Position numbers and translations under genes: made by a program
Shown here: positions 30,132-39,553 of the stretch, piece by piece
Layout of the letters: every line of letters begins with the position of its first letter
Numbering within the stretch: the stretch's first letter is position 1
The notes under the pieces: generated by a model
Database searches by the model: none
Told to the model about the DNA's origin: nothing
Seen by the model: only the letters and a program-made list of their open reading frames with translations
Source: Rhodospirillales bacterium
GTDB lineage: Bacteria > Pseudomonadota > Alphaproteobacteria > TMED109
Length of the DNA: 64,000 bases
Reading direction: 5' to 3'
Assembly (NCBI GenBank): GCA_028824295.1
Contig: JAPPED010000001.1
Coordinates: forward strand, 1-64,000

Positions 30132-30466
30132 ATAATGCGCGTCCGGCAAGACGTTCAACGCGTGCATCGCTCGATCAGTAACAGGTGGGAGCAGGCCGGT
30201 AGGGACACGTTGTAGTTCGGTCGTCTTGCCAACTCCGGACCCTCCCATCAGCCACCCTTCGAACGTAACGACACCCATCCTTTGTGGACTCCCGACAGGC
30301 GTTTGCAGATGGGCAATGCTGGCCCCGGCCGCGGTCTGTTTTTCCCGCCCAGCTGGGTCATTTTGACCGGAAGGCGGACGAAAACGACTATGTTTCAACG
30401 TTATGCATCACAGGCACGGTAGCAGATCGAGAAGCGGCTGCTTTCCGTAGCAACGCGGACTCGTTG
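30132..30466. other. Spacer between the toxin-antitoxin operator and the right uvrA repeat
   Basis: No supported gene. A minus-strand frame across 30108-30398 contains GGSGVGKTTE, which looks like a P-loop, but nothing else in it resembles an ATPase and the frame overlaps the antitoxin promoter. It may be a remnant or chance. Confidence 0.4.
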
Positions 30467-30628
30467 GTGAGCCCGGCGCCGATTCTGGCTGCGATGCCGG
30501 ACGGGCCGCGTCATCATGGGCCGGTGTGCGGCCGGGCCATGGTCCTCAGACGGGCGTGAGCTTGGTCCTGAGAAATTGGCCGGTGTAGCTCCCCGGCGCC
30601 TGCATGACGGTTTCCGGCGATCCCTGCG
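30467..30628. repeat. Right direct repeat: intact uvrA 3' end and downstream sequence
   Basis: Matches 29292-29452. It covers the last 27 or so codons of the intact uvrA (30546-30628) plus about 79 bases downstream. Because this copy is continuous with a full-length uvrA, it is likely the original and the left copy the displaced one. Confidence 0.85.
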
Positions 30629-33458
30629 CGACCACTTGGCCACCGCCGGCGCCGCCATCCGGTCCCAGGTCGATGATCCAGTCTGCCTGCTTGATCACGT
30701 CGAGGTGGTGCTCAATCACGAGGACCGTGTTGCCCTGATCGACCAAGGCGTGAAGGACCTGGAGCAACGTCCGGACGTCTTCGAAATGAAGGCCTGTGGT
30801 CGGCTCGTCCAGCAGATAGAGGGTTCGGCCGGTCGCTCGCCTCGAGAGTTCCTTCGACAACTTGACCCGCTGGGCTTCGCCGCCCGAAAGCGTGGTCGCG
30901 CGCTGCCCGAGACGGACGTAGCCGAGCCCGACCCGCCGCAGGGTTTCAAGTTTGTCCCGGATGGTCGGAATGGCGGCAAAGAACTGGGCGGCCGACGTGA
31001 CGTCCATGTCGAGAACGTCGGCGATGGAGTGGTCCCGGTATCGGATCTCGAGGGTCTCCCGATTGTATCGCCGGCCCTTGCATGCATCGCAGGTGACGTA
31101 GACCGGGGCCAGGAAGTGCATCTCGATCTTGATCACCCCGTCACCTTGACAGGCCTCGCAACGCCCTCCCTTGACGTTGAATGAGAAGCGACCCGGTCGA
31201 TACCCGCGTGCGCGCGCTTCTGGCAACTGCGTGAACCAGTCACGAATCGGCCCGAACGCGCCCGTGTACGTGGCCGGATTCGAGCGCGGGGTTCGCCCAA
31301 TCGGCGACTGGTCGATGTCGATGACCTTGTCAAACAGCCACGAACCGTGGATGCGTTCGTCCTGGCGATCCGGATGGGCGAGGGAAGAGCGGAGGAGCGG
31401 ATGCAACGTGTCGAGGACCAGGCTCGACTTGCCGCTGCCTGAGACGCCGGTCACACAGATGAGGAGCCCTGCGGGGACATCGACTTCAACGTTCCGGAGA
31501 TTGTTGGTGTTGATGTCGCGCAGGCTGAGCGTTCGTTCCGGCACCGGCTGACGGCGGTTCTCGGGTACGGGAATCGTGCGTTCGCCACTGAGGTACTGGC
31601 CGGTGAGGCTGTCCGCATGCGCCTTCAAGTCCTGGGGGGTTCCGGTGGCGACGACATGCCCGCCCGTTTCTCCGGCGCCGGGCCCCATGTCCACCACGAA
31701 GTCGGCAGCCAATATGGAATCCTCATCGTGTTCCACGACCAGCACGGTATTGCCGAGGTCCCGAAGGTTCTTGAGGGTCTCAAGCAAGCGAGCGTTGTCT
31801 TTCTGATGAAGCCCGATCGAGGGTTCATCCAGGACGTAGAGGACGCCGGTCAGACCTGATCCAATCTGGGATGCAAGCCGGATTCGCTGGCTTTCGCCGC
31901 CGGAAAGCGTGGCCGAGCCCCGCGCCAGGGTCAGGTATTCGAGGCCGACGTCCATGAGGAACCCGAGCCGAAGGGACAATTCCCGGAGAGTGCGTTCGGC
32001 GATGGTCCGGCTTTGCGCATCGAGCGTGGCCGGAAGCTCGTCGTCTACCCAGGCCTTGGCATCGGCGATTGTCATTTCGGACACAGTGCCGATATGCCGC
32101 TCGCCGATGCGAACGGCCAGCGCCTCGGTCCGGAGGCGATGGCCTTGGCAGGCGTGGCATCGGACCTTGGCGCGGTAGCTGCCTAGTTGTTCGCGTACCG
32201 ACGGCTCGGAAGCTTCCTGCCAGCGCTTTTCGAGCGACGGAACTACCCCTGGAAATGGTCGGGTCAGCGTGCGGGCCGTGGCCGTGTCTCCGTACTCGAT
32301 GGCCACATCGGTTGTCCCGGACCCGTGAAGAATGGTCTCCCGCACGGACTTGGGCAGGCGGCCCCATGGCCTGTCCAGGGAAAATCCGAAATGACGCGCC
32401 ATCCCCTCAAGGGCTTGCAGGTAGTACCCTGACGGCGGCACTTCCCAAGGCTCGATGGCACCGGCACGGAGCGTCAGCTTCGGGTTGGGGATGATGAGGT
32501 CAGGATCGAAGAATTCGACGACGCCAATCCCGCCGCATCGATTGCACCACCCGGATGGACTGTTGAATGAGAACAGCCGTGGCTCAATCTCATCGATGGT
32601 GAAGCCGGAGACGGGGCAGGCAAAGCGGGCCGAGAAGGTCACTCGTTCGGATGAATCAGCATCTTCGGCAATCAGCAGACCGTCGGACAGCCGAAGCGCG
32701 GTCTCAGTGCTGTCCGCAAGACGCGATTCAAGACCTTCCCGGGTCACGATGCGGTCGACCACCACTTCGATGTCGTGGTTGCGGTGGCGATCGAGCGTCG
32801 GTGGGTCGTCGGTCTCGTACAGCGCCCCGTCAATCTTCACTCGTTGGAAACCCTGCCGCAGGAGGTCTTCCAAGTCCTTTCTGAACTCACCCTTGCGGTT
32901 TCGCACCACCGGACTGAGAAGGAGGAGACGCGTCCCCGGCGGACGCGCCATCATCGCGTCGACCATTTGCGTAACCGTCTGGCTGGTGATGGGTAGACCG
33001 GTCGCCGGGGAATAGGGGACCCCGACCCGGGCGAACAGGAGTCGCAGGTAGTCCTGAATCTCGGTGACGGTTCCGACGGTTGAGCGCGGATTGTGCGAAA
33101 CGTTCTTTTGGTCAACCGCAATGGCGGGGGAGAGACCCTCGATCTGGTCGACGTCGGGCTTCTCGACCATTTCGAGAAACTGTCTGGCGTAGGCGGACAG
33201 GCTTTCGACGTAGCGGCGTTGCCCTTCAGCGTAGACCGTGTCGAACGCCAACGACGACTTCCCCGAACCAGATAGTCCGGTAATGACGACGAGGCGTCCC
33301 CGTGGGATCGTCACGTCGATGGACTTCAGGTTGTGCGTGCGTGCACCACGGATGGAGAGCATGCCGCTCGAACGGTCAGCGGCTTCCGCGGGATCCTGAG
33401 GCGCGGATGCTGACTTGAATCTGCCCGAGAAAGGCGGATGGATCTTGTGTACGGCCAT
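30546..33458 (-). CDS. uvrA: Excinuclease ABC subunit A
   Basis: Damage-recognition ATPase of nucleotide excision repair; 970 residues. Two ABC modules: [37 protein letters not shown] in the first and [18 protein letters not shown] in the second. Zinc fingers CPVSG...CNRCGG and CEACQGDG...CDACKGRRY, signature motifs [15 protein letters not shown] and [16 protein letters not shown], and Walker [11 protein letters not shown] and [10 protein letters not shown] are all present. The ATG at 33458 adds about 32 residues before the usual start ([14 protein letters not shown] 33362); neither has a strong ribosome site. Its 3' end is duplicated at 29292-29452. It is divergent from ssb, with which it shares a regulatory region. 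Confidence 0.97.
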   Translation of the reverse strand: MAVHKIHPPFSGRFKSASAPQDPAEAADRSSGMLSIRGARTHNLKSIDVTIPRGRLVVITGLSGSGKSSLAFDTVYAEGQRRYVESLSAYARQFLEMVEKPDVDQIEGLSPAIAVDQKNVSHNPRSTVGTVTEIQDYLRLLFARVGVPYSPATGLPITSQTVTQMVDAMMARPPGTRLLLLSPVVRNRKGEFRKDLEDLLRQGFQRVKIDGALYETDDPPTLDRHRNHDIEVVVDRIVTREGLESRLADSTETALRLSDGLLIAEDADSSERVTFSARFACPVSGFTIDEIEPRLFSFNSPSGWCNRCGGIGVVEFFDPDLIIPNPKLTLRAGAIEPWEVPPSGYYLQALEGMARHFGFSLDRPWGRLPKSVRETILHGSGTTDVAIEYGDTATARTLTRPFPGVVPSLEKRWQEASEPSVREQLGSYRAKVRCHACQGHRLRTEALAVRIGERHIGTVSEMTIADAKAWVDDELPATLDAQSRTIAERTLRELSLRLGFLMDVGLEYLTLARGSATLSGGESQRIRLASQIGSGLTGVLYVLDEPSIGLHQKDNARLLETLKNLRDLGNTVLVVEHDEDSILAADFVVDMGPGAGETGGHVVATGTPQDLKAHADSLTGQYLSGERTIPVPENRRQPVPERTLSLRDINTNNLRNVEVDVPAGLLICVTGVSGSGKSSLVLDTLHPLLRSSLAHPDRQDERIHGSWLFDKVIDIDQSPIGRTPRSNPATYTGAFGPIRDWFTQLPEARARGYRPGRFSFNVKGGRCEACQGDGVIKIEMHFLAPVYVTCDACKGRRYNRETLEIRYRDHSIADVLDMDVTSAAQFFAAIPTIRDKLETLRRVGLGYVRLGQRATTLSGGEAQRVKLSKELSRRATGRTLYLLDEPTTGLHFEDVRTLLQVLHALVDQGNTVLVIEHHLDVIKQADWIIDLGPDGGAGGGQVVAQGSPETVMQAPGSYTGQFLRTKLTPV

Positions 33459-33588
33459 CGGAAAATCCGCTCCGGATGCGATGCTATTCTAGTCGCCGGA
33501 ACGGCAGGCCACTTCCAATGCCAATACCGCCGTACAGCCGCAAATGCAGTACGGGGCGGCCGAATCGTGTATATTTTCCGAATACATG

Positions 33589-33602
33589 GTACTGCAGAGT
33601 AC
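33589..33602. promoter_or_regulatory. Palindrome between uvrA and ssb
   Basis: GTACT-GCAG-AGTAC is a perfect inverted repeat in the 197-base divergent region of two DNA-repair genes. It lies 54 bases before ssb. It is not the usual alphaproteobacterial LexA direct repeat (GTTC-N7-GTTC), no copy of which was seen here. It may bind a regulator, or be chance around a PstI-like core. Confidence 0.3.
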
Positions 33603-33655
33603 GCAGGCTTCCTTATCAAGATAGAGAGTGCTGAATTGAGTCAAGGAAACGATTT

Positions 33656-34123
33656 ATGGTGATGAGTGTTAACAAGGTAATCCTATTGGGGAATGTTGGA
33701 CGTGATCCTGAAATCCGCGAGCTTCCGAACGGCGGACGCGTGGCCAATTTTTCGATCGCCACAGAAGAGCGCTGGCGTGACAAGCAGACCGGCGAGCAGC
33801 GCGAGCGGACCGAATGGCACCGGATAGTGGTGTTCAATCCGATGCTGATCGACATTGTCGATGACCGGGTCTTCAAGGGAACCCGCGTATACATCGAAGG
33901 CCAGCTCCAAACCCGCCGCTGGCAAGATCCTTCGGGTTACGACCGGTTTACCACGGAGATTGCGCTGCAGCGATTTGGCAGCCGCATCATCGTGCTGAAC
34001 GACCGTCGCTACGACGATAGTCACGACGATTCGACGGCGGCACGGGGTCGGGGGACGTATCCATCCCGGACGCAGGCCGAACATTCACACGACGCTGATT
34101 ACGACGAAGAAGTGCCGTTCTAG
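33656..34123 (+). CDS. ssb: Single-stranded DNA-binding protein
   Basis: A 155-residue SSB that coats single-stranded DNA in replication and repair. It starts MVMSVNKVILLGNVGRDPEIR, has the OB-fold (VANFSIATEERWRD, TEWHRIVVFN, GTRVYIEGQLQTRRW), a Gly/Ser/Asp-rich linker and the interaction tail ending DEEVPF, variant of the common DDDIPF. AAGGA lies eight bases before the ATG. It is divergent from uvrA and followed by gyrA, a standard order. Confidence 0.97.
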   Translation: MVMSVNKVILLGNVGRDPEIRELPNGGRVANFSIATEERWRDKQTGEQRERTEWHRIVVFNPMLIDIVDDRVFKGTRVYIEGQLQTRRWQDPSGYDRFTTEIALQRFGSRIIVLNDRRYDDSHDDSTAARGRGTYPSRTQAEHSHDADYDEEVPF

Positions 34124-34190
34124 GTGCTGTGCTGGCGGACCACGATCCGAGTCGCCCCCGCCTGTTCCCATCACTCGCAGCTGCTGAAAT

Positions 34191-36938
34191 ATGACTTCTG
34201 AAGCCGGTCCAGGACAAGGCATGCCGCCTGCCGGAGACGCAGTCTCGACCGTAACGATTGTGGATGAGATGCGCCGGTCGTATCTCGACTATGCCATGAG
34301 CGTGATCGTGAGCAGAGCGCTCCCGGACGCCCGCGATGGCCTCAAGCCGGTCCACCGCCGGATTCTCTACGCGATGTTTGAGAACGGATACGGCTGGAAC
34401 CGACCGTACCGCAAATCGGCGCGCGTGGTCGGCGACGTGATGGGGAAATACCACCCGCACGGGGATAGCGCCATCTACGACGCGATGGTCCGAATGGCGC
34501 AAGACTTCTCGATGCGGCTCGAGCTGATCGACGGACAGGGCAATTTTGGCTCCATCGATGGCGACCCGCCCGCGGCCATGCGGTACACCGAAGTGCGGAT
34601 GGCGCGGGCGGCCGCCACGATGCTGGAAGACATCGAGTTCGAGACCGTCGATTTCCAGGACAACTACGATGCTTCGGCCTCGGAGCCGTCAGTGTTGCCC
34701 GCGCGATTTCCCAACTTGCTGGTGAATGGCACAGGCGGAATCGCGGTCGGGATGGCGACCAATGTGCCGCCGCATAATCTGGTCGAAGTGATCTCGGCCT
34801 GCCTGGCGCTGATCGACGATCCAACCCTCTCCGTCCAGGCGCTGACCCGGTACATCCCGGGACCTGATTTCCCAACCGGTGGACTGATCATCGGCAGGAG
34901 CGGGTGCCTCGAGGGCTACTGTACGGGCCGTGGTCGGGTGGTCATGCGCGGCCGGGCGACGGTGGAGGATCGAGGGAAGAATCGCTCGTCCATCATCATC
35001 AGCGAGATACCCTTCCAGGTCATCAAGGCCCGCATGATCGAGCAGATCGCCGATCGCGTGCGGAGCAAGGACATCGAAGGAGTGAGTGCACTCCGTGACG
35101 AGTCCGATCGTGACGGCCTGCGCATCGTGGTCGAGTTGAAGGGGGGCATGACACCGGCCGTCGTGCTCAACCAGCTGTACAAGTTCACCAGCCTCCAGAC
35201 ATCGTTTGGGATCAACGCGCTCGCACTTCACGATGGAAAGCCTGAATGCCTCGACCTGAAGCAGCTGCTTGAGGCCTTTCTCTCGTTCCGCGAGAGCGTC
35301 ATCACCAAGCGAACACTGTTTCTGCTGAAGAAGGCCCGGGCGCAGGCGCACGTGCTGCTGGGGCTCGTCATTGCCGTAGCGAATCTTGACGCCGTAATGG
35401 CCCTGATCCGTGCCGCAGCGGACGCTGCCGCGGCTCGCGAACAGCTCGTCAACCGTGCCTGGCCTGCCGCGGAGGTCGGAGCTTACCTTGAGTTAATTGC
35501 GGAGCCGGGCCGGGAGATGGCGGCGGACGGCACGTGCCGGCTTACCGAGCGTCAGGCAAAGGCCATCTTGGATCTGCAGCTCCACCGATTGACCGGCCTG
35601 GAGCGGGAAAAGATCGGCAGTGAACTGCGGGACAAAGCGAAGGAAATCGACAGGTATCTGGAAACCCTTCGTTCCCGACCCCGCTTGCTGGAAATTCTTC
35701 GAGCCGAACTGGAGCAGATTCGGGATCAGTTTGGGACACCGCGCCGAACTGAAATCGTTGATGGTGACGAAGATGCCGATCGGGACGACCTGATCGAGCG
35801 CGAAGACATGGTGGTGACGCTTACACGGGATGGTTACGTCAAGCGTACTGAGCTTGCCGCCTACCGATCGCAACGCCGGGGCGGCAAGGGACGCTCCGCG
35901 ATGGCGGTCAAGGACGACGACTTTGTCACCCATGTATTCACGGCCAGTACCCATGACCCAGTGCTGTTTTTCACGTCGCACGGCATCGTTCATCGCCGGA
36001 AGGTGTACGACTTGCCACTCGGTACGCCGCAAGCGCGCGGCCGTCCGATCGTGAACGTGTTGCGTATCGATGGCGAAGAGCAAATCACGACCATGCTGCC
36101 GCAGCCTTCGGAAGCGACAGACGAGGAGGCCGCTTCCGAGCTGGTGTTCGCCACTCGTGCAGGTTACGTGCGCCGCAATCGGATGTCGGATTTCGCCTCG
36201 ATCAACGTGAATGGCAAGATCGCCATGAAGCTCGATCCCGGGGACACGCTCGTCGGGGTAGCAGAGGTGGCGCCGGACATGGATCTCATGCTGGCGACTC
36301 GACGGGGCAGGGCCATCCGGTTTCCCTTGAATGAAGTGCGGGTCTTCGTCGGTCGTGCATCGCGTGGGGTGAGGGGCGTCCGCTTCCAAAAGAAACAACA
36401 CGATGAAGTGATCGGAATGTCAGTGCTTCCACACACGGACGCCTCGCCGGAGCTACGAAAACAGTATCTGCGCTATACCGCGAGCCTTCGGCGGAACGAA
36501 ACACCCGTTGATCCGCCGGAGACTGCAGTGCTCAAGCAGCTGGCAGTTGAAGAGGTGTTCATGCTGTCCGTTACAGAACAAGGATTTGGAAAGCAGACCT
36601 CATCGCACGAGTATCGGACGACAGCAAGAGGGGGGCAGGGAGTGATCAATATCCAGACGGTGGGTCGTAACGGTCCTGCGGTCTGCTGTTTCCCGGTTGC
36701 CCAGACGGATGAGGTGATGGTCGTGACGGATCTGGGACGCATCATTCGTTGCCCGGTGAGCGACATCCGGGTGGCCGGAAGGGGTGCTCAGGGCGTTCGG
36801 GTCCTCCGTCTCGACAGCAGCGAGAAAGTGGTGTCGGTGACACGCTTCGATGCATCAGAGGATGATGAGGCCCCGGGCGGGCCTCCTCCGACCCGAATTC
36901 CGGAAGAAATGAGCAGCAATGATGGTGAGGTTGCCTGA
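34191..36938 (+). CDS. gyrA: DNA gyrase subunit A
   Basis: Breakage-rejoining subunit of the type II topoisomerase that introduces negative supercoils. 915 residues. The catalytic Tyr132 is in AAMRYTEVR. The quinolone region reads [12 protein letters not shown] with Ser93 and Asp97 (equivalents of E. coli Ser83 and Asp87), the susceptible-type residues. The C-terminal beta-pinwheel contains the GyrA box QRRGGKG. The C-terminus overlaps coaD by one base (TGATG), implying translational coupling. Confidence 0.98.
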   Translation: MTSEAGPGQGMPPAGDAVSTVTIVDEMRRSYLDYAMSVIVSRALPDARDGLKPVHRRILYAMFENGYGWNRPYRKSARVVGDVMGKYHPHGDSAIYDAMVRMAQDFSMRLELIDGQGNFGSIDGDPPAAMRYTEVRMARAAATMLEDIEFETVDFQDNYDASASEPSVLPARFPNLLVNGTGGIAVGMATNVPPHNLVEVISACLALIDDPTLSVQALTRYIPGPDFPTGGLIIGRSGCLEGYCTGRGRVVMRGRATVEDRGKNRSSIIISEIPFQVIKARMIEQIADRVRSKDIEGVSALRDESDRDGLRIVVELKGGMTPAVVLNQLYKFTSLQTSFGINALALHDGKPECLDLKQLLEAFLSFRESVITKRTLFLLKKARAQAHVLLGLVIAVANLDAVMALIRAAADAAAAREQLVNRAWPAAEVGAYLELIAEPGREMAADGTCRLTERQAKAILDLQLHRLTGLEREKIGSELRDKAKEIDRYLETLRSRPRLLEILRAELEQIRDQFGTPRRTEIVDGDEDADRDDLIEREDMVVTLTRDGYVKRTELAAYRSQRRGGKGRSAMAVKDDDFVTHVFTASTHDPVLFFTSHGIVHRRKVYDLPLGTPQARGRPIVNVLRIDGEEQITTMLPQPSEATDEEAASELVFATRAGYVRRNRMSDFASINVNGKIAMKLDPGDTLVGVAEVAPDMDLMLATRRGRAIRFPLNEVRVFVGRASRGVRGVRFQKKQHDEVIGMSVLPHTDASPELRKQYLRYTASLRRNETPVDPPETAVLKQLAVEEVFMLSVTEQGFGKQTSSHEYRTTARGGQGVINIQTVGRNGPAVCCFPVAQTDEVMVVTDLGRIIRCPVSDIRVAGRGAQGVRVLRLDSSEKVVSVTRFDASEDDEAPGGPPPTRIPEEMSSNDGEVA

Positions 36939-37444
36939 TGCCTGAGCGCATTGCCGTGTACCCAGGAACCTTCGACCCGGTGACGACAGGGCATCTGGAC
37001 ATCATCCAGCGGGCGACGCGCATTTGCGATCGGCTGGTGGTCGGTGTTGCCGACAACGTTGACAAGCGGCCCTTGTTCACGCCGGATGAGCGAGCCGACA
37101 TGGTGCAGGGCGAGATCGACGCACTTGCGGGAAAGCTGGACGCAGCGGTCGAGGTACAGACGTTCGCAATCCTGCTGACCAAGTTTGTCAACGACGTGGG
37201 CGGATCGATTATTGTGCGCGGACTACGGGCCGTGACGGACTTTGACTACGAGTTTCAAATGGCCGGAATGAACGCCCGGCTTCGGCCCGACATTGAGACG
37301 GTGTTTCTGATGGCCAGTGAGCGCCATCAGTTCATTGCGTCTCGCCTGGTCAAGGAAATCTGCCTCCTTGGAGGTGACATTTCGGGATTTGTATCGCCGC
37401 GGATCCTTGCCCGAATCAACGACCGCATTCAGCAATCTTCATAA
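36938..37444 (+). CDS. coaD: Phosphopantetheine adenylyltransferase
   Basis: Fourth step of coenzyme A synthesis: adenylyl transfer to 4'-phosphopantetheine. 168 residues. The nucleotidyltransferase motif is YPGTFDPVTTGHLDII; VRGLRAVTDFDYEFQM and the IASRLVKEICLLGGDISGFVSP end are family marks. Start ATG 36938 shares a base with the gyrA stop. The cyclophilin gene follows. Confidence 0.97.
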   Translation: MPERIAVYPGTFDPVTTGHLDIIQRATRICDRLVVGVADNVDKRPLFTPDERADMVQGEIDALAGKLDAAVEVQTFAILLTKFVNDVGGSIIVRGLRAVTDFDYEFQMAGMNARLRPDIETVFLMASERHQFIASRLVKEICLLGGDISGFVSPRILARINDRIQQSS

Positions 37445-37456
37445 GGGACCTTCGGA

Positions 37457-38002
37457 ATGCCCTGGACAATTTCCACTTCACTCGTTGCGGGCGGCTTCGC
37501 CCTGTTGGGCCTTGGCATCGCGGCCACGGCGCAAGCTGAAGAACAAAATCGCATTCACATGGAACTAAAGGACGGGACGGTCGTGATCAAACTCCGGCCT
37601 GATCTGGCTCCGAACCATGTCGCCCGCATCAGCGAACTGATAAGGGACGGCTTCTACGATGGGCTGAAGTTCCATCGGGTGATTGATGGGTTCATGGCGC
37701 AGACCGGGGATCCTCTGGGCAACGGTACAGGTGGATCTGGCCAGAATATTGCCGCGGAGTTCTCCGATTTTCCGCACATTCGGGGCACGGTTTCAATGGC
37801 CCGGGCCCAGGATCCGAACAGCGCTGATAGCCAATTCTTCATCGTCTTCGACGATGCTCGTTTTCTTGACCGGCAGTACACGGTCTGGGGAGAGGTCGAA
37901 GAGGGGATGGAACACGTCGACGCGATTAAGCGTGGCGGTGGACCAAACGGAATGGTGACGGACCCTGACATCATTGTCCGGATGTACTTTCCGGAAAGCT
38001 AG
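37457..38002 (+). CDS. Exported peptidyl-prolyl cis-trans isomerase (cyclophilin)
   Basis: A 181-residue periplasmic cyclophilin that speeds proline isomerisation in exported proteins. Signal peptide ends near AQAEE (residue 27). Core: DGTVVIKLRPDLAPNHVARI, FHRVIDGFMAQTGDP, GTVSMARAQDPNSADSQFFIVF, and YTVWGEVEEGMEHVD. It follows coaD by 12 bases. In related genomes queA and tgt often follow; here tRNA-Lys and a recombinase remnant come next. Confidence 0.93.
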   Translation: MPWTISTSLVAGGFALLGLGIAATAQAEEQNRIHMELKDGTVVIKLRPDLAPNHVARISELIRDGFYDGLKFHRVIDGFMAQTGDPLGNGTGGSGQNIAAEFSDFPHIRGTVSMARAQDPNSADSQFFIVFDDARFLDRQYTVWGEVEEGMEHVDAIKRGGGPNGMVTDPDIIVRMYFPES

Positions 38003-38051
38003 GCATTCAAGGAACGGTCCGGAGCCCGCCAGATATACTGACCCCGGTAGG

Positions 38052-38127
38052 GAGCCTGTAGCTCAGTCGGTAGAGCAACTGACTTTTAATCAGTAGGTCC
38101 AGGGTTCGAATCCCTGCGGGCTCACCA
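38052..38127 (+). tRNA. tRNA-Lys (anticodon TTT)
   Basis: Acceptor GAGCCTG pairs with CGGGCTC (one G-T pair). The D-arm is GCTCAGTCGGTAGAGC, the anticodon arm ACTGA-CTTTTAA-TCAGT gives TTT, and the T-arm AGGGTTCGAATCCCT is canonical. Discriminator A and encoded CCA complete 76 bases. A recombinase remnant ends inside the last bases on the other strand, the usual position of an integrated element. Confidence 0.97.
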
Positions 38128-38523
38128 ATCTAAACAACGGGCTCGGCTGGATCCGGTCATCAGAAAGTTTGAACGAGTCCCCGTTTTAGCCGAGACCGAC
38201 AAACCCGAACCGGGCGTGCCAGACCCGCCTTTTCCGCGGCCGTTTCCGGTCCATTCGACGATGGTGGCGAGGTTGCCGCGCAATGTGGTGTGGATCTCGC
38301 CCCACTTCTCGCCGGGGGTGAGCACGATACGCTCGATCAGCCCCTGGATGCCGGGGCGCAGGATCACGCTGTCGCCCGAGATCGCGGAGTCCTTGTAGGT
38401 CGCGGCGACGGTCCAGCCCTCGCGCTCGGCGTGTTCTCGGCAGACCCGGAACTGGTCTTCGATGGAAGCGGCCCGCTGCTGGTCGGAGGAATAGCGGGCA
38501 TAGAGCGCGGCGCGGATGGTCAT
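38122..38523 (-). pseudogene. Serine recombinase remnant with internal deletion
   Basis: The 133-residue frame begins with the catalytic domain of a large serine recombinase: MTIRAALYARYSSDQQRAAS has the nucleophilic serine region, then IEDQFRVCREHAEREGW and YKDSAISGDSVILRPGIQ. It then jumps to sequence typical of the far C-terminal part (IERIVLTPGEKWGEIHTTLRGNLATIVEW). Normal proteins are several times longer, so an in-frame internal deletion has removed the middle, including the zinc-ribbon and DNA-binding domains. The stop lies within the tRNA-Lys 3' end on the opposite strand. It marks a decayed integrative element. Confidence 0.78.
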
Positions 38524-38632
38524 CGGATAGGGTCTCCCATCGGTCGTGCGCCTCCTTCTCCGGCGGCGCATTGTCGTGGGCGGCGCGGGTCGCCTCGACC
38601 CGCTCGCGCGCGATCTGGCGTCCGAGCGGGAA

Positions 38633-39043
38633 TCATCCGGTTCGCGGTGCCTCAAGGTCGAACAGCGGGATGTCCATCGCGCGGGCAACGTCGTTCATCC
38701 GCCGGTCATAGCTCGCCAACGCCACCCCCTGCCCGTGTTCGGCCAGATACGCGCACGACGCCAGATGCAGGGCGTCGAGGGTGCGCAGCGCGTCGGGGCC
38801 GGGAAAGGCGTCCAGCGCCCGCGCCTGCACCGAAGGCGATAGCTCCAGCATCGCGACCCGGCCGATCAGCCAGCGCGCCGCCTCGCCGTAGGACTCCGCG
38901 AGCCCGCGCGCATGCAGCGGGGTCCATATCTCGTATTCCAGCAGCCGGCTGGAAAACAGCGTCTCGTCCCAGAGCGAAGCGGGCGGCTGCCGGTTCTCGG
39001 CCAGAAGATGCGCGAGCGCGACGGACGAATCGAGGTAGATCAC
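38633..39043 (-). CDS. VapC-like PIN-domain toxin
   Basis: A 136-residue PIN-fold ribonuclease toxin. Acidic metal ligands fit the family: MIYLDSS (Asp5), a Glu in LLEYEIW, RTLDALHL and ASYDRRM. It overlaps the upstream antitoxin by four bases (ATGA), so both are translated together. Adjacent to the recombinase remnant and tRNA-Lys, it may be cargo of the decayed element. GTG/ATG start at 39043. Confidence 0.88.
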   Translation of the reverse strand: MIYLDSSVALAHLLAENRQPPASLWDETLFSSRLLEYEIWTPLHARGLAESYGEAARWLIGRVAMLELSPSVQARALDAFPGPDALRTLDALHLASCAYLAEHGQGVALASYDRRMNDVARAMDIPLFDLEAPRTG

Positions 39044-39333
39044 CGGTCGCGCCGGCTCTCGTCCAGATCGGCCAGGATTTCTTCCAGCGTGGCGACGGGC
39101 TTGGGCTTGGGCGGCGGTCCCGAGGCGGTCAGCCTCGGCGGCGTCAGCACGCCGGATCGCACCGCCTCGGCCAGGAAGGCGTCGGCGAGGATCGGGCTAC
39201 GGGTCTCCCGGAGTGGGCCAAGCTCCGCCACCACTTGGTCCCGGTCGGTCACCAGGATCGTCTCGCCGGAGGACGCAAGCCGGACGTATTCGCTCAACTT
39301 GCTGTTTAGAACCTTGATGCCGACCGATCTCAT
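39040..39333 (-). CDS. Phd/YefM-type antitoxin
   Basis: A 97-residue partner of the PIN toxin. The N-terminal half (IKVLNSKLSEYVRLASSGETILVTDRDQVVAELGP) is a Phd/YefM-like DNA-binding fold; the C-terminal half is Pro-rich then acidic (ATLEEILADLDESRRDR), the usual toxin-binding tail. A pairing of Phd-type antitoxin with PIN toxin is common. Its promoter should lie in 39334-39553; no palindrome was noted there. Confidence 0.86.
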   Translation of the reverse strand: MRSVGIKVLNSKLSEYVRLASSGETILVTDRDQVVAELGPLRETRSPILADAFLAEAVRSGVLTPPRLTASGPPPKPKPVATLEEILADLDESRRDR

Positions 39334-39553
39334 GCTGTAAAGGTAGCGACCGGACGCTACCTGGTCAACTCGGTTCGCATCATGGTCTCCGGTTTCTCGG
39401 GAATCGGCGGCCGTGACGGGCGCGCCTCGCGACGGAGTCCGGGTCCGTCGCCGGCGTTGTGTCTGGTCAGGAGGAGGGGAGACTAGTACCTGAGTTGCTC
39501 GAAGGTCGCCGTTCCGTGCAATGTGACCCGGTCACGAAGGACGAGAGCGGAAA

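Noticed and set aside
30108-30398. Short minus-strand frame with a P-loop-like GGSGVGKTTE
   Set aside because: Only one motif, no Walker B or family context, and it overlaps the dinJ promoter and operator.
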